The notes: generated by a model from the letters alone, not told the origin. 43,422 bases of DNA from Nymphaea colorata (GCF_008831285.2 NW_022204967.1:1-43422); one strand, 5' to 3'. Shown: positions 1 through 10,001, counted from the first letter of the stretch. A program made the numbers and translations.

Positions 1-215
1 GTGCTGAGCTCATGGTTCTGTCAAACAGGGTTTGTTGAAAGACAACAGCTGAACTGCATTAGTACGAGTCCCATAAGTTTGGCAAGGACGTTGATAGCTA
101 CCTGTGGGCCTAGCTGGGCCTTCCCTTGTGGCTTGGACAAGTTGTGCTTCTAGTCATTGGTCATATCACAACTCCGATGGGCTAAATAAAATTTTTGTTT
201 TGAAAAAAAAAAAAG
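1..215 (+). repeat. Upstream block of NB-LRR copy A (cluster duplication)
   Basis: This stretch aligns by eye with 24172-24440 (before NB-LRR copy B) and partly with 35087-35190. Shared phrases include GAGCTCATGGTTCTGTCAAA, 'GACAACAGCTGAACTG', 'AGTTTGGCAAGG' and 'GATGGGCTAAA'. In copies A and B it lies before a reading frame starting M-A/T-T-V. I infer it is 5' flanking or promoter sequence duplicated with the resistance genes. It is cut by the window start, so its real left edge is unknown. Confidence 0.7.
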
Positions 216-336
216 AGTGGGCAGGTTATGTACTCTCCACCAATTTTGTAGAACTGAAGTTTACCAGTCTACAGTAATTGTCAGCCACCTGGTTTCTACA
301 TTTGTCTCTTTGCCTTTCTTCGAGAAACCAGGGAAG

Positions 337-396
337 ATGGCAACAGTAATGAATGCACATGTAGAAGCACCCATTTCTAATCTGTTCCAGTCGTTT
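337..396 (+). pseudogene. First-exon remnant of CC-NB-LRR copy A
   Basis: The frame from the ATG at 337 begins MATVMNAHVEAPISNLFQ. It matches the start of copy B at 24756 (MTTVIDTLVQTPISILLG) in 9-10 of 18 positions. After about 20 codons the similarity stops; the frame runs on through an A-rich stretch to a stop near 451 with no coiled-coil or NB-ARC sequence. Together with the LRR end at 9313-9631 it suggests copy A lost its middle. The match is short, but the shared upstream block supports it. Confidence 0.55.
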
Positions 397-1577
397 ACGT
401 TAAAAAAATTTAAAAGAATGTTAAAAAAATTAAGTATAAGAAAGAACCCATGAATTTTCTAGCTAAGTACCATCGAGTATTAATTTGGTTACTTTTTATT
501 AAATAAAAAAATAAGATAAGTACAGTGTTGCTTTATTTTTAGAGATAGACATGTAGTATTATTGAATCGGGTCATGTAATCAAATATTTTTAGTTAGATA
601 ATAAGTTCAAGTGTTAAGGACGTTATTGTAAATCAATTTAAATTATCTCTTTCCCTTTCTTTTATATTGAAACACGCTTTTATAATAATCTTTTTCATTT
701 TCTTCTCCTTTTCTTTTCTTTCCCTACCAATTTTCTTTCAATTCCTTTCCTTTCTTGGCCCTTCCATCCATTAATCATTTCCTTAAGTTTCATTCCATCC
801 AAACAAGGCGAAAAAGAGAAGGCCGAAGAACCCACCGGGTTGCACCACCCCAGAACCTTAACCACTCTATTCGACTAGCTGTCTTAGGCTTTGTTTGGAA
901 CATCACTTCTATCCTTACATTTAGCAGTCATAGTTATAGGCATATGATCTAGTCATTAAATCTAGGAAACAACAAAATCATTTCAACGGAGTCTTTGATG
1001 CTACCTATTGCAAGCCTGGTTATATGTGCCATATGGTGGATGAATTTTTGTGTGCCAGTCTGGTTTAATGACTAAACTACCCTTAGTTCACATTGAAAAG
1101 GAAAATTTTTTGTAAAAACAATATTGAAAATAAAAAAAAGTAAAAAGTCTATAGAGGACATTTTTCAATAAATTATCAAAATGTTCTTCTTTCTTTTACT
1201 GTGTACCATGTCCAAGCCTTGTTGCTAGAGTTGGGCACTGGGCTGGCAAGGTTAACTTCTTCTTGAGGCAGAGTGACATGCTACAATAAGTGGGTGCTGG
1301 CAAAGGTTGAGTTGGGCGTGGGGCCATACTGAGATCTGGACCATGAGATAGCCTCCTTGAATGTGTATGATGGCTCTTGTCAAGTGTGGCAGGTAGGAGC
1401 CGGTTCAAGGGTAGAGTGACAGATGCAGGTCAAGCCAGGACGACATCAACCTGCTCCCCTTAAAAAGGGTCTTCTTCTCTAGGCCCAACGAGTGGGCCTC
1501 TCACCATCCAGGTCCGAAGTATGATGCTGTCTGGGACCTAACGGTGCACGTCTTCTCACATAATCCATGGTAGAAGG
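397..1577. other. Stretch without a recognised gene
   Basis: AT-rich non-coding sequence to about 1200, with a pyrimidine-rich run at 645-770. From about 1200 to 1577 base composition is more even and the minus strand has a 70-codon open frame, but no motif I recognise. The part on both sides of the element at 1578 (about 1200-1577 and 1781-1935) may be an old retrotransposon remnant; that is a guess. Confidence 0.4.
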
Positions 1578-1772
1578 TAGGGGCGGAGCCCAAAAAATTT
1601 CATAAGGGGGGCTGAATTAAAGTTTTTGAATTTTGATAGGGACCGAAATATCATTTTTCAAATTTTTACATAAGACAAGTAAAATTTTATAAAATTTACC
1701 TATAAATTTAAAAGAAAAAATTGAGGGGGTGGGGAGAACCCCTGTGGGCCCTCTCCCATGGCATTGCCCCTG
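1578..1772. mobile_element. hAT-like MITE, copy 1, with perfect 8-bp TSD
   Basis: A 195-bp element with short inverted ends: left TAGGGGCGGAGCC, right GCATTGCCCCTG. It is flanked by the exact direct repeat GTAGAAGG at 1570-1577 and 1773-1780. An 8-bp duplication and C/TAGGGG ends fit a non-autonomous hAT element. The interior is AT-rich and has no coding capacity. It shares its interior, in inverted orientation, with the copy at 4913, and its ends with the copy at 6050. Confidence 0.8.
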
Positions 1773-1780
1773 GTAGAAGG

Positions 1781-2250
1781 CCTGAATCATGAGGTTGCGA
1801 AATAACATATTCATGCCAGTTGGCAAGTAGTGATTGACTTGGCTAGAGGGAGGTGCGAAGACACATGAAGTATGCTCTGACAGGGCTTTGACCATTACTT
1901 CAATATCATATTCCTTGCTGGTGGTGATTGTCATGCAACCTTCTGTACCTTTTTAACTTATTGAAGTGTAGAGACCCTAAAAACAATGGAAGTTTAACCT
2001 TCGGATTCTCTTGCTCGTCAAATTGTGGCCACAACTTATATTGATGCATTCCTCTCATGAGCAAAACTTATTGCTTTTTGAAGTGTTAGTCATGTTTTCC
2101 ATTGAAAAGAAAGCAAGGAAAAGAATAAAACTGAACCATTAAGCTGCCACCTTAGACATTTCAGAACTAAAAATAAAAATAAAAGATCAAATCTTCAGCG
2201 GCTGAACATTGGAACGGTAAACAAAAAGAATGATTTGTTAACAAAACAAA

Positions 2251-2291
<41 letters not shown>

Positions 2292-2370
2292 ACAGCTGTC
2301 ACTGAGATGTCTTCCTTTGCATTGTCTTGAGTCTGTCTCCCTCCATGCTTTCATGGTCTTTTGACTTCTT
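1781..2370. other. Stretch without a recognised gene, with a CT microsatellite
   Basis: No coding pattern seen. A (CT)n run of about 18 units lies at 2254-2290. Confidence 0.6.
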
Positions 2371-3240
2371 GTGTCTATCCTGAGAATGTTTGATAAGATC
2401 ATTCGTAGCTTTATCTGGATTGATGATCGGCCCTCGGATTGCCTTGCACATTGGGACATGGTTGCCCATCCACATCATCCTCGGGGTGCCGGGGTTACCA
2501 ACCTTAGTTGGGCGTGTGAGTCTTCATTGTGTTCTTGGTGGTGGTGTTTGGCAACTGAGCTTTCTCCCATCACCCTTTTCATCTATTCCAAGTATGATCT
2601 ACCATCACCTAGTGATTGAAATATTTCCCTCTCTCAGACTTCACCCTCCCACTTTTGGTGCGATCTGCTTTCAGCCCTTCTCTTTTTTCTCCACCTTGCT
2701 GACCTCCCATCGCTTACCCACCTCCCCCCCCCAACCCCCACCCCCCATCCTGGCCTCTTTTGTATTCTTGTGGTTTCACTTTTTCTTCTTGCTACCTGGC
2801 CTTCTTTGTTTTTTCCACGGCAGCGTTCCCACCCCAGTCCCCTTGGTCCCCTAGCCCCTCTCCTCATGCCTTTGCTTATGTCTGGTTGCTTTTTGCTAGC
2901 CACATTAATACTTTTGACTTCCTATAGCACATTGGCATTAGTTTGGCTAACTAGTGTCTCATCTACCTCGCCACGACTGAGTCTCGGGTTTACCTTTTTA
3001 CCTCATGCCCTTTCTTCTATAGTATTCTTGCCTCTGCTTCGTCTTCTTTTGTTTGTAGCTATTTGCCTTTTCCTAGGGTCATATTTAGAGGTTGTTGTTT
3101 ATATGCTTTTGGTGGCGCATTTGGGAAGAGTGCAAAAATAGGGTCATTAGGGGCAGCTTCTCATTGCCAGATTTTGTGACACGCTTTGTCCAGGGGAATG
3201 TCCACTTTACTATTCGGACACTACACCATCTTTCATTTGC
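2371..3240 (+). pseudogene. LINE-like (L1-type) ORF2 3' remnant
   Basis: From 2371 the plus frame contains DKIIRSFIW, then HWDMVAHP, a GAGVTNL block and CSWWWCLATE. These follow the spacing of the part of plant L1-type ORF2 after the reverse transcriptase, where the family has K-x-x-R-x-F-L-W, then W-D-x-V-x-x-P, G-G-L-G-I and a K-W-x-W-R segment. Near 3115 another frame reads IWEECKNRVIRGSFSLPDFV, resembling the W-x-E-R-N-x-R-I-F tail near the end of these proteins. The connecting part is out of frame and pyrimidine-rich. If right, this is an old, inactive 3' fragment. It rests on motif reading only. Confidence 0.5.
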
Positions 3241-3405
3241 TGCTGGGTGACTCTACCCCGCCGCTTATCCACTCTCTCACCACCTCTCTTATTTTGTTTT
3301 ATTGGGCTGTTATCTCATGTACTTTATTCTTCTATTTTATTTTTGCAGTTCATTTTTGTATTTAGTTGACTTTTTGTCCTCAAATTTTGTTATGGATTCC
3401 TATTT

Positions 3406-3408
<3 letters not shown>

Positions 3409-3449
<41 letters not shown>
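3409..3449. repeat. (CT)n microsatellite
   Basis: Uninterrupted CT dinucleotides, about 20 units, just after the LINE-like remnant. Confidence 0.95.
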
Positions 3450-3452
<3 letters not shown>

Positions 3453-3751
3453 ACCAAAAGCAATAATTAAAGTATAAGCTCTATTCCCTGAGAAAACTAC
3501 AAATCGAGTGAGGAACAAGAGCACAAATTGAATGTAAAAGAAGGAAACATGTACAAATGAAAGCAAAATAAACTTAGGGTTTTCAATTAATTATCAACTT
3601 CACCCATTCCAAATGAACTACCCGCTCATTTAAATAGAGCTTCCTTACTAAATGGATCTTGGATCCATTCTAAGGTCCGATCTGTGTGAACCTGCGTCAT
3701 TGATCCATTCTACTATCAGATCTGAGTGCACTGTTGCTGTCACTCTCTCTT

Positions 3752-3806
<55 letters not shown>

Positions 3807-4460
3807 AAAAGGAAAGTTGGTGAAAAGCAGATCACTTGGGTAAAAGACAAAAACAGACCTATTAAACATAATTATTAAAATATTTTTGGGCAATCTAACT
3901 GCATAGATATGATCTTAAGAGTAATTTGATGAGAAACATATATTAAGTTGGTCATTTTCTTATTAATGTATTTTTTTAATAATAAAAATATAAACGACTT
4001 AAATAACATAAGATTTTTACTTTGCAATGGGGCAAAACGGTTTCAAACTTGCATATCTACATAGGAGTTGGATCTAGTTTGCATTTTTATTGCATTCACA
4101 TGTTTTAATATGTGTCGTGTATATTCATTAGATAAAAATTATATCTATATCCATTACTAGAGAGGGAGGTGTGTAAGTAGTAGAACGTAAGCACTTAAAG
4201 TAAACATGGCACAAGCACAATATTTTCACATGAACATGCTATCATGTGACTCGATTAATTGTTAGCAGATGCTAGTACCCATTTGACTGTATATATCTAC
4301 ATGAGGCTGTGTTGGAGAGGCCGGAGCATCTTGACAATTGGAGAAATCTATACATGTACACATGCACACATACACACAAACACACGCACACACACCAGGC
4401 TTTTGCCAAAGTATGTGCCGTATGCTCAAACCCAACATCTAACAAAATTTTGGATCTTGA
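3450..4460. other. Non-coding AT-rich stretch with microsatellites
   Basis: A compound (TA)n(GA)n tract lies at 3755-3806 and a degenerate (CA)n tract at about 4345-4397. The short open frames across them are made of dinucleotide repeats (runs of IYIY, ERER, THTH) and are not genes. No other feature recognised. Confidence 0.7.
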
Positions 4461-4518
4461 CTGGTAGATGCTTTGGATTAAATTCATTTCACAACTGTCA
4501 TTTTTGCATTAGTTTGTA
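4461..4518 (+). repeat. Single dispersed unit of the 22.4-kb tandem repeat
   Basis: The phrase GCTTTGGATTAAATTCATTT followed by CACAACTGTCAT and TTAGTTTGTA matches the units repeated at 22386-22696. It is probably a relic of the same duplicated block. Confidence 0.6.
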
Positions 4519-4912
4519 AGATAGGCAGAAGCCACAGATATACCATAGCCAACTAAAGTACCCATCCAGTTCCCATAGGAGTTTGGTTCTTCCATATTTG
4601 AGGACATCAAGGCTCCCCAGTCTTACTTACTAGCACTCAATTATAGATCTCAGCTCTGGTCATCTTGTGAGCTTGTGCAGGGTCCCAGCACTCTTGTTAG
4701 TCCCCATTGATAATGACATAATCCCAAAGACATGATTAACCCAAGGATTATTCACTTTGTTCTTTTGCTGCAAAGGATACATTGCATCTGATCGACAAGC
4801 ATGCATGGAAATTAAAAGGGGCCTTTACCTGACCCAATCAGATAAACCACCATGCCCCAACCATAGTTACATTCACCACCACAGAATAGGAGATGGCCCA
4901 TATCATCCTATC
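4519..4912. other. Stretch without a recognised gene
   Basis: On the minus strand there are short exon-like open segments (for example around 4840-4905) but many stops and no motif I can name. It may continue the unidentified fragment at 5088-5305 on the other side of the MITE. Confidence 0.3.
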
Positions 4913-5085
4913 TAGGGGCGGAGCCAGGGGGGACCCGCAGGGGCCCTGGCCCTCCCTCAATTTTTTTTTTTTAAATTTACATGTAAATTTTAGAAAATTT
5001 TACTTGTCTTATATAAAAATTTTGAAAAATGATATTTGAAAATTTTGAAACTTTAATTCGGCCCCCCTCATGAAAAATTTCTATC
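4913..5085. mobile_element. hAT-like MITE, copy 2, truncated and inverted relative to copy 1
   Basis: It starts with TAGGGGCGGAGCC, has a GGGCCCTGGCCCTCCCTCAA segment, an AT-rich core and a 'GGCCCCCCTCAT' segment. The core is the reverse complement of the copy at 1578 with small changes. The expected right terminal repeat (GGCTCCGCCCCT) is missing, so the end near 5085 is approximate and no target duplication can be read. Confidence 0.65.
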
Positions 5086-5087
5086 CC

Positions 5088-5305
5088 ATAAAATTATCCT
5101 TCACCGACCACCAATTGGAGTAACTGATCCTGTCGCCCCTTTTAATTAATCTGGATATATGACTCCTGTGGTTGCATTCCAATCTGTTCCATATTTAATT
5201 ATAACAGGATGATCTCCAACTGTATCGGAGACTGTCACTCCACCTGTCGTCAACCAATCTTGCTTGGCATTCATTCTTTGACAGTATGTGTACTCTTGAT
5301 TTAAC
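5088..5305 (-). other. Unidentified exon-like open frame
   Basis: The minus strand reads openly for about 50 codons, including EYTYCQRMNAKQDWLTTGG, then VSDTVGDHPVIIKYGTDW and ATTGVIYPD before a stop. The composition looks protein-like rather than AT-repeat-like, but I do not recognise a family. It ends at the truncated MITE. It could be part of an old host-gene fragment or of a mobile element. Confidence 0.3.
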
Positions 5306-5874
5306 CCAATATCCAGATGACTTCAGATTTTAAAAAATCAAATATTGTACAAAAATCTCATGTTAATTAAGTGTTTGCATAAACAAAATCAAGTAAATGA
5401 AAGTTAAAGATTTAAAAAAATATATATAACTTGAAGGACGTTTAGGTTGAAAGATGATTGAGACACCATAAAACGAAGCTTTAAGAAAGCATTTTTCGCA
5501 TAAAAATGCAGTTCCGTATCAAGTACTTAACCTGCTGAGGGTTAAAAGTACATTTTAAAACTTGAGCAGTCTTATCATTGATTAGCTTTTTTTAACTTCT
5601 TCGAAAGGAAAAATACCGAGAAACAACTTGTCATGAAGCTGCTACATAGATATTGCATAAGAAATAAGAATAAAAATGTCAATAGCAATTAAGTGATGAT
5701 ATCATAATCAATATGGCTATCTGTGTTGTGCTTCAGTTTTGGAGGCAGGAAAATTACCTTGGAAAAAAATCAAGTGAAAGTAAATACCCTGGTGTGTCCC
5801 GGTATCCATGTTGCCATCTTGATACACCAATACGGCATGGAGACAAATTTGCTGCCGGTGAAAATGACCAGTTA
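5306..5874. other. Stretch without a recognised gene
   Basis: AT-rich sequence. The short frames here are not supported by any motif. Confidence 0.5.
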
Positions 5875-6404
5875 GGAGCCAAAAAAAAAAAAAGTTTTAC
5901 TAACGGCCAGAAAATGCCAATAAAAGTTACAAAACCGTTGGAATAAGTATTACTGACTGCGCAATGCAATCTCTTAGTGTAGATGGTGTCGTCGAAGCTT
6001 TCACTGACAGATATGTCAACCGTAGTATATGTCAACATATCGTGTCAATCAGGGGCAGAGGGAGGGGGGGCCCGCTTGGGCCATGGCTCGAGTGATGCAG
6101 GAAATTTTTTTTATATTGAAAAAATCAATTTTTTTTAGTTTGGCCCAACCCATCACTCCTCTTGGCCCGACCTGTCGCTCCTCTTGGCCCGACCTGCGGA
6201 CCGTTTGGCCCTCCCTTGAAAAAAATCCTGGCTCCGCCCCTGGTGTTAATAAACTCCGAACCTTTACTGGTTGTACTAAACCATCGGTAAATGAACTTCG
6301 TAACTTCTTCTGACGGTTTTGCCACATTAGTAAATAACTGATCTTTAGTAACTGTTTTGTCATGTCGATAAATCACTGTCCGCTAAACGTGGATTTTTTG
6401 TAAT
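5875..6404. mobile_element. Possible non-autonomous CACTA-like element carrying an inserted MITE
   Basis: The left part begins with a poly-A run followed by GTTTTACTAACGGCC. The right part has CTGACGGTTTTG and ends near GGATTTTTTGTAATG, which resembles a worn copy of the CACTA-family end (CACTAC-A-rich and its reverse complement). Several TACTGAC/ACGG-type words sit near both ends, as in En/Spm-type subterminal regions. The MITE at 6050-6242 splits it. Ends and superfamily are tentative. Confidence 0.35.
6050..6242. mobile_element. hAT-like MITE, copy 3, with 8-bp TSD
   Basis: A 193-bp element with ends CAGGGGCAGAGG and GGCTCCGCCCCTG. It is flanked by GTGTCAAT at 6042-6049 and GTGTTAAT at 6243-6250, one mismatch in 8. 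It contains a local tandem repeat of about 21 bp (CTCCTCTTGGCCCGACCTG type) near 6163-6200. It has no coding capacity. The open frames over it on both strands are chance. Confidence 0.75.
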
Positions 6405-6752
6405 GGAAGAAAGAACAAATTTTAGATCATTCTAACTTGCACAATATAAAGGCTATTATAATGCCCAGTGTAAAGAATTTGCACTTAATTCAGGAAAGGT
6501 TTACCTGCTGGCCAGCAAATAGAGTATTGGTTTGATCAAATCCGTCAATCGTTTCACGAGTAAGGCCTAATTACTTTTTCATATTTGAGGGATTTGGACC
6601 AACTATGTATTGGTCAATGTGTTCAGTTGCACAACAAATCCAACTATGTGTTGGTCAACGTGATGAAAACTCCTCCCTTTCTATTCAGAGGGCCGTTCTT
6701 GAAGTCAGCTTGAGCTCTGGTCGAATCCTAAAACCCGCAGCTAAAAGCTTGA
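6405..6752. other. Stretch without a recognised gene
   Basis: No coding pattern. A short local repeat of the words 'CAACTATGTATTGGTCAA' and 'CAACTATGTGTTGGTCAA' is present near 6599-6660. Confidence 0.5.
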
Positions 6753-7096
6753 GTAGAGATGGCAATCTCAGCTAGTTTTGAGCTTAAATGAGTCATTTAT
6801 AAAAAATAATATTTTTTTTTGGGGGGGTGGTGGGGGGGGGGGAAGATAGGAGGATCTTGGACGTACTTCCCGTGTGGGAGAAAAGAAAGAGCAACTTTCA
6901 TTTAGTGATAACAAAAGGAGACATCTTTTATATATTTTCTATCATGAGCTTAACCAGGTAGAGCGTGCCTAGCTCAAGTTCAACTTGTTTGTCTATGCGA
7001 TTCATTTTCTTATGGGTTGAGCTCGTATTGAGCTTACATGAGTGAGTTCAAGTTGAGCATGAGTTGGCTTGACTCATTGGACACCCCTCTCTATTG
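6753..7096. mobile_element. Possible degenerate hAT-type MITE
   Basis: The left end TAGAGATGGCAAT and the reverse complement of the right end (AGAGGGGTGTCCAAT) look like worn hAT terminal repeats. Both ends carry GAGCTT/GAGTC-type words common inside such elements. A G-rich run lies at about 6820-6842. I could not see a target duplication, so this is weak. Confidence 0.3.
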
Positions 7097-7369
7097 GTAG
7101 GGAAAATTTCAGGAGAGTGCACATTGGTAGAGCCTGCCTGGCCTGATAAGGACAAGGGCTCGGGCCAGGCTGCAGCTTGTGACAACAGACCAGACCTACC
7201 TGACTGCCCACAACCAGTGCCTGAGGCTCTACATTGAACATTTTCCGAATATTTTACGACTAATTTACAATGCATTTTGAGCTTTTTGGTCCTCAAATGC
7301 TTCAATTTTCCTTAATTTTGATAAACTTTTCATCCAATTTAATCGTTGATTGTATTTGTCACTCAGTTG

Positions 7370-7985
7370 GATCTAATTTCATGTTCCGGACTCAAACTCC
7401 ACCCCAATTTAGACTTATTTTATAGTTCAGATCTACATTCACTTCAAAAACTCATATAGAAACCTAAAATCCTAGTTTTAGATATAGATTTGGATCCAAA
7501 TTCAAACATCAGATCCAAAACCAAGTTTTGGGTTCAGATCTGCATTCAAGTCATGGCCCTAGATCAAAAATAGATTTATAGATCCATATCCAGAAGCAAA
7601 TTCCAGTTATAGATTAAAAAATGTTCTAAATTTAGATCCATATCCAAATCTGAGTTCTATATCCAAAACCATCCTTAAACCAAATTCAGATCCAAATCCC
7701 AGCTCCAGTTTTAGACCCGTATCCAAATTTCAACTTTAGATCCAAAACAAGCCTTAGATCTGAACCCCAAAACAAGCTTTCATAACCAAACCCAGATCCA
7801 AAACGAAATCTCATATTTAAAGCTTGATCTGAATTCAAACTCAGACACATTTGATCCAAATATGAGCCTTGGATCCAAATTAGATGTATTATAGATCTAA
7901 AATCCAAAGTCTACATCAAACTCAAGATGCATATCTTTGTTCAGATCCAATTCCTTAGTCCAATCCAAATTTTGAACCAATTTTA
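7370..7985. repeat. Degenerate GATCCAAAT-rich block
   Basis: Over about 600 bp the words AGATCCAAAT, GATCCAAAA, GATCCATATCC and CAGATCTG recur every 15-40 bases with much variation. It looks like an old, highly diverged minisatellite. The minus-strand frame inside it (7686-7907) is just the repeat translated. Confidence 0.6.
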
Positions 7986-8214
7986 AAAAGAGATCACGAA
8001 ACTGTCATGCCAAAGATTTGGATGCATTGGATTTGCCTCAACTGCTCGAAAAAATAAGTGAGTTAACGTGGTACTGCAGCATCAGCAAGTGTTAGACCTC
8101 CCATTGGTAATGGTCTCATCTCCCTAACACCTGATCATTGGATAGTCGACTAACTTGTCTCAATTAACTTGTCTGTTTCAAAGATTGTTAACGATTTAAA
8201 TTGTCGTTATTTTG

Positions 8215-8770
8215 TCCTCCATTAATGTTGTATTTGAAGACACTATTTTGAAGAGGAAGATTGGTTAGGAAACTCAAGAAAATGACTTTATGTTTAAAAT
8301 TAATGCTTGCCCCTTGACTACCCAAACCAGTCATGCTTGGGAGCTTTGGCATGAGAGACTTGGTCATCCATCATGACACACCCTGAATTTTTGATTGCCA
8401 AATTTGAATTATAAGTCACATGTTTGTGAAACTTCGAAGCATGCTAAAATATCTATAGACTCCCATTTTATTAATCTTTGAATAATGCTTTGTCTCTGTT
8501 GGAACTAGTGCATACTGACGTCTGGGGACCAGCCCCAGTGAACTCATACTTAATTTTTGTTATTAGCTTACATTGATTGTTTTTTTCAAAAAAAACTTGG
8601 ATTTATTTACTAAAAACCAAGGATGAAGTTTTTGCAAAAATTTCTAAAATTTTACAAACTAGTTGAAACTCAATTTGAAATCCATATAAAATGTCTTGAA
8701 TCTGACAACGAAACTAGATATGAATACCAGTTTTCTGAACAATTTGAAAGAGAAAGTGGGAGGAACCATC
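8215..8770 (+). pseudogene. Ty1/copia pol fragment (pre-integrase and integrase core)
   Basis: In the plus strand, with stops and frame changes, one can read VFEDTILKRK, then LWHERLGHPS (the GAG-pre-integrase H-x-R-L-G-H motif), then a segment matching HTDVWGP, then KFLKFYKLVETQFEIHIKC and LESDNETRYEY (an integrase-core S-D-N/x-G-E-like block). No LTRs, gag or reverse transcriptase were found beside it, so it is an isolated fragment. It lies in opposite orientation to the two large copia elements of this window. Confidence 0.75.
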
Positions 8771-9312
8771 AATTCACTGATGATGGAGCTAAAGGAGTGT
8801 GCATGTTGCTGGCTCCTAGAGGAGGCATGTTGGAGGGTGAGGCAGAGAATATGGTGAACAGATTAGAATAATCTCTTTGGTTGATGCTCTAGTCCGAAAG
8901 CTTCCTGTACACCTTGATGGAAGGAGAGTGTGGGCTGTTTGCAGAAGAACTTTAGAAGGTTTTCAGTACAGAGTGAAGGAGGAAAAAGGGAATCCTATGG
9001 TCGATTTTGGTGTGTTCGTAATGCCCATTTAAAGGAGGGGAAATTTATTTTGTGCAGACCAACAATTGCTCATAGTTTGTTTTCTCTTTTTTGCTCATTC
9101 GGTGGGTTTAGTCAACCCTTTGTTTTTCTGAATGTGAAAATTAGCATTTGTATAATGCTAACCTTTCTCTGTATGGGCGATTTTGTTTAAATAAAGGTAA
9201 GGGACCTAATCCCCATAAAGCTGCTACTGCGAATGGATTTGTTTTTACCTATCATAATTCAAGAATATGCATGTTGAATTCATTTTCAAGCTGATATGAA
9301 TCCAATCCATTT
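8771..9312 (+). other. Stretch with an unidentified open frame
   Basis: Between about 8850 and 9030 one plus frame is open for nearly 60 codons (it contains SLVDALVRKLPVHLDGRRVW and RRTLEGFQYRVKEEKGNP). I do not recognise it. The rest is AT-rich and appears non-coding. Confidence 0.3.
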
Positions 9313-9631
9313 CCAGTGGGTGTGGTGTCTCTCCAGTCCAGAGGAATTGCAACTGGAAGGCTTCACCGAGCACAACACCTTCGGAGGCTACTGGAAATGC
9401 CTCCCGAAACTAAGACACCAATGCCTTTCTGACATCCCCAATTTCAAGTCTCTGGCGGATTTCAATAATATTACTCTCCAAAAAAATGTTGCAGTAGAAA
9501 CAACAGGTCCCAAGGATCCAAAGGAACAGATCGCCTGCCTCTCCAAGCTTGAATTGTTGTCAATCAACAGCTGTTCTGCACTCCACCCCCGGCCAGAGTT
9601 AACGGACCATCTTGACTGTTTCTGTTCCTGA
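9313..9631 (+). pseudogene. 3' end of the LRR exon of NB-LRR copy A
   Basis: The plus frame (starting upstream at 9296) contains CLPKLRHQCLSDIPNFKSL, then NNITLQ and LTDHL before a TGA at 9629-9631. The same order appears at the end of copy B (33190-33519): CLPKLRGLSLWDFPNLKSL, NNITPQ and LTDHL. The DNA match starts at the shared words CCAGTGGGTGTGG. These are LRR-domain residues, which in the family take part in recognition and autoinhibition. Only the last ~105 codons remain. With the remnant at 337 it outlines a copy A whose CC, NB-ARC and most LRRs are gone. Confidence 0.75.
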
Positions 9632-9928
9632 CATGCGATCTGTTTTCTCTTGTGAAGGCTGTCTACATGTCGGAACCTAGCAGAGGATTAGATTGTGAAC
9701 CATGCAAAACAAGAAGGAGACGGTTTTGGTCAGCTTAGGTTCACGTTCGGTGTGAATCCAGCGAAAGAGGGAGCATGATTTCGGCATCTGCTGTTGGTGG
9801 TGTCAATATAGATTTTTCATATTCTATAATGTATCAAATATTATCAAGATAATTATGCAAAAAAAATTGTAGCAACTTTTATGTTCGAAATAAAATTTGC
9901 AGTTTATATTTATACAACGGGCACAACG
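9632..9928. other. 3' flank of NB-LRR copy A up to copia-2
   Basis: No coding pattern. It may be old 3' untranslated sequence. It ends with the target duplication CAACG (9924-9928) of the copia-2 insertion. Confidence 0.5.
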
Positions 9929-10001
9929 TGAAAGGAAAAATGCAAGGCTAAAATTTTAAGTGGTTAGGATTAAAAAGAATCCTACATCCACTGTCTTTCA
10001 C

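Noticed and set aside
2390-2903. Pro/Phe-rich plus frame and its minus partner
   Set aside because: Pyrimidine-rich, low-complexity translation; the LINE-like frame starting at 2371 explains the first part.
3648-3893. Small frames with IYIYIY and ERERER runs
   Set aside because: They are translations of the TA/GA microsatellite.
6029-6376. Open frames on both strands over the third MITE
   Set aside because: They cross the element ends and target duplications and share no motif.
6753-7096. Confident assignment of this stretch as a hAT MITE
   Set aside because: The ends are similar but I could not find an 8-bp target duplication, so it is kept only as a weak candidate.
7686-7907. Minus frame with repeating DxRxxxxL / GSGFGYES pattern
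   Set aside because: It is just the degenerate GATCCAAAT repeat translated.
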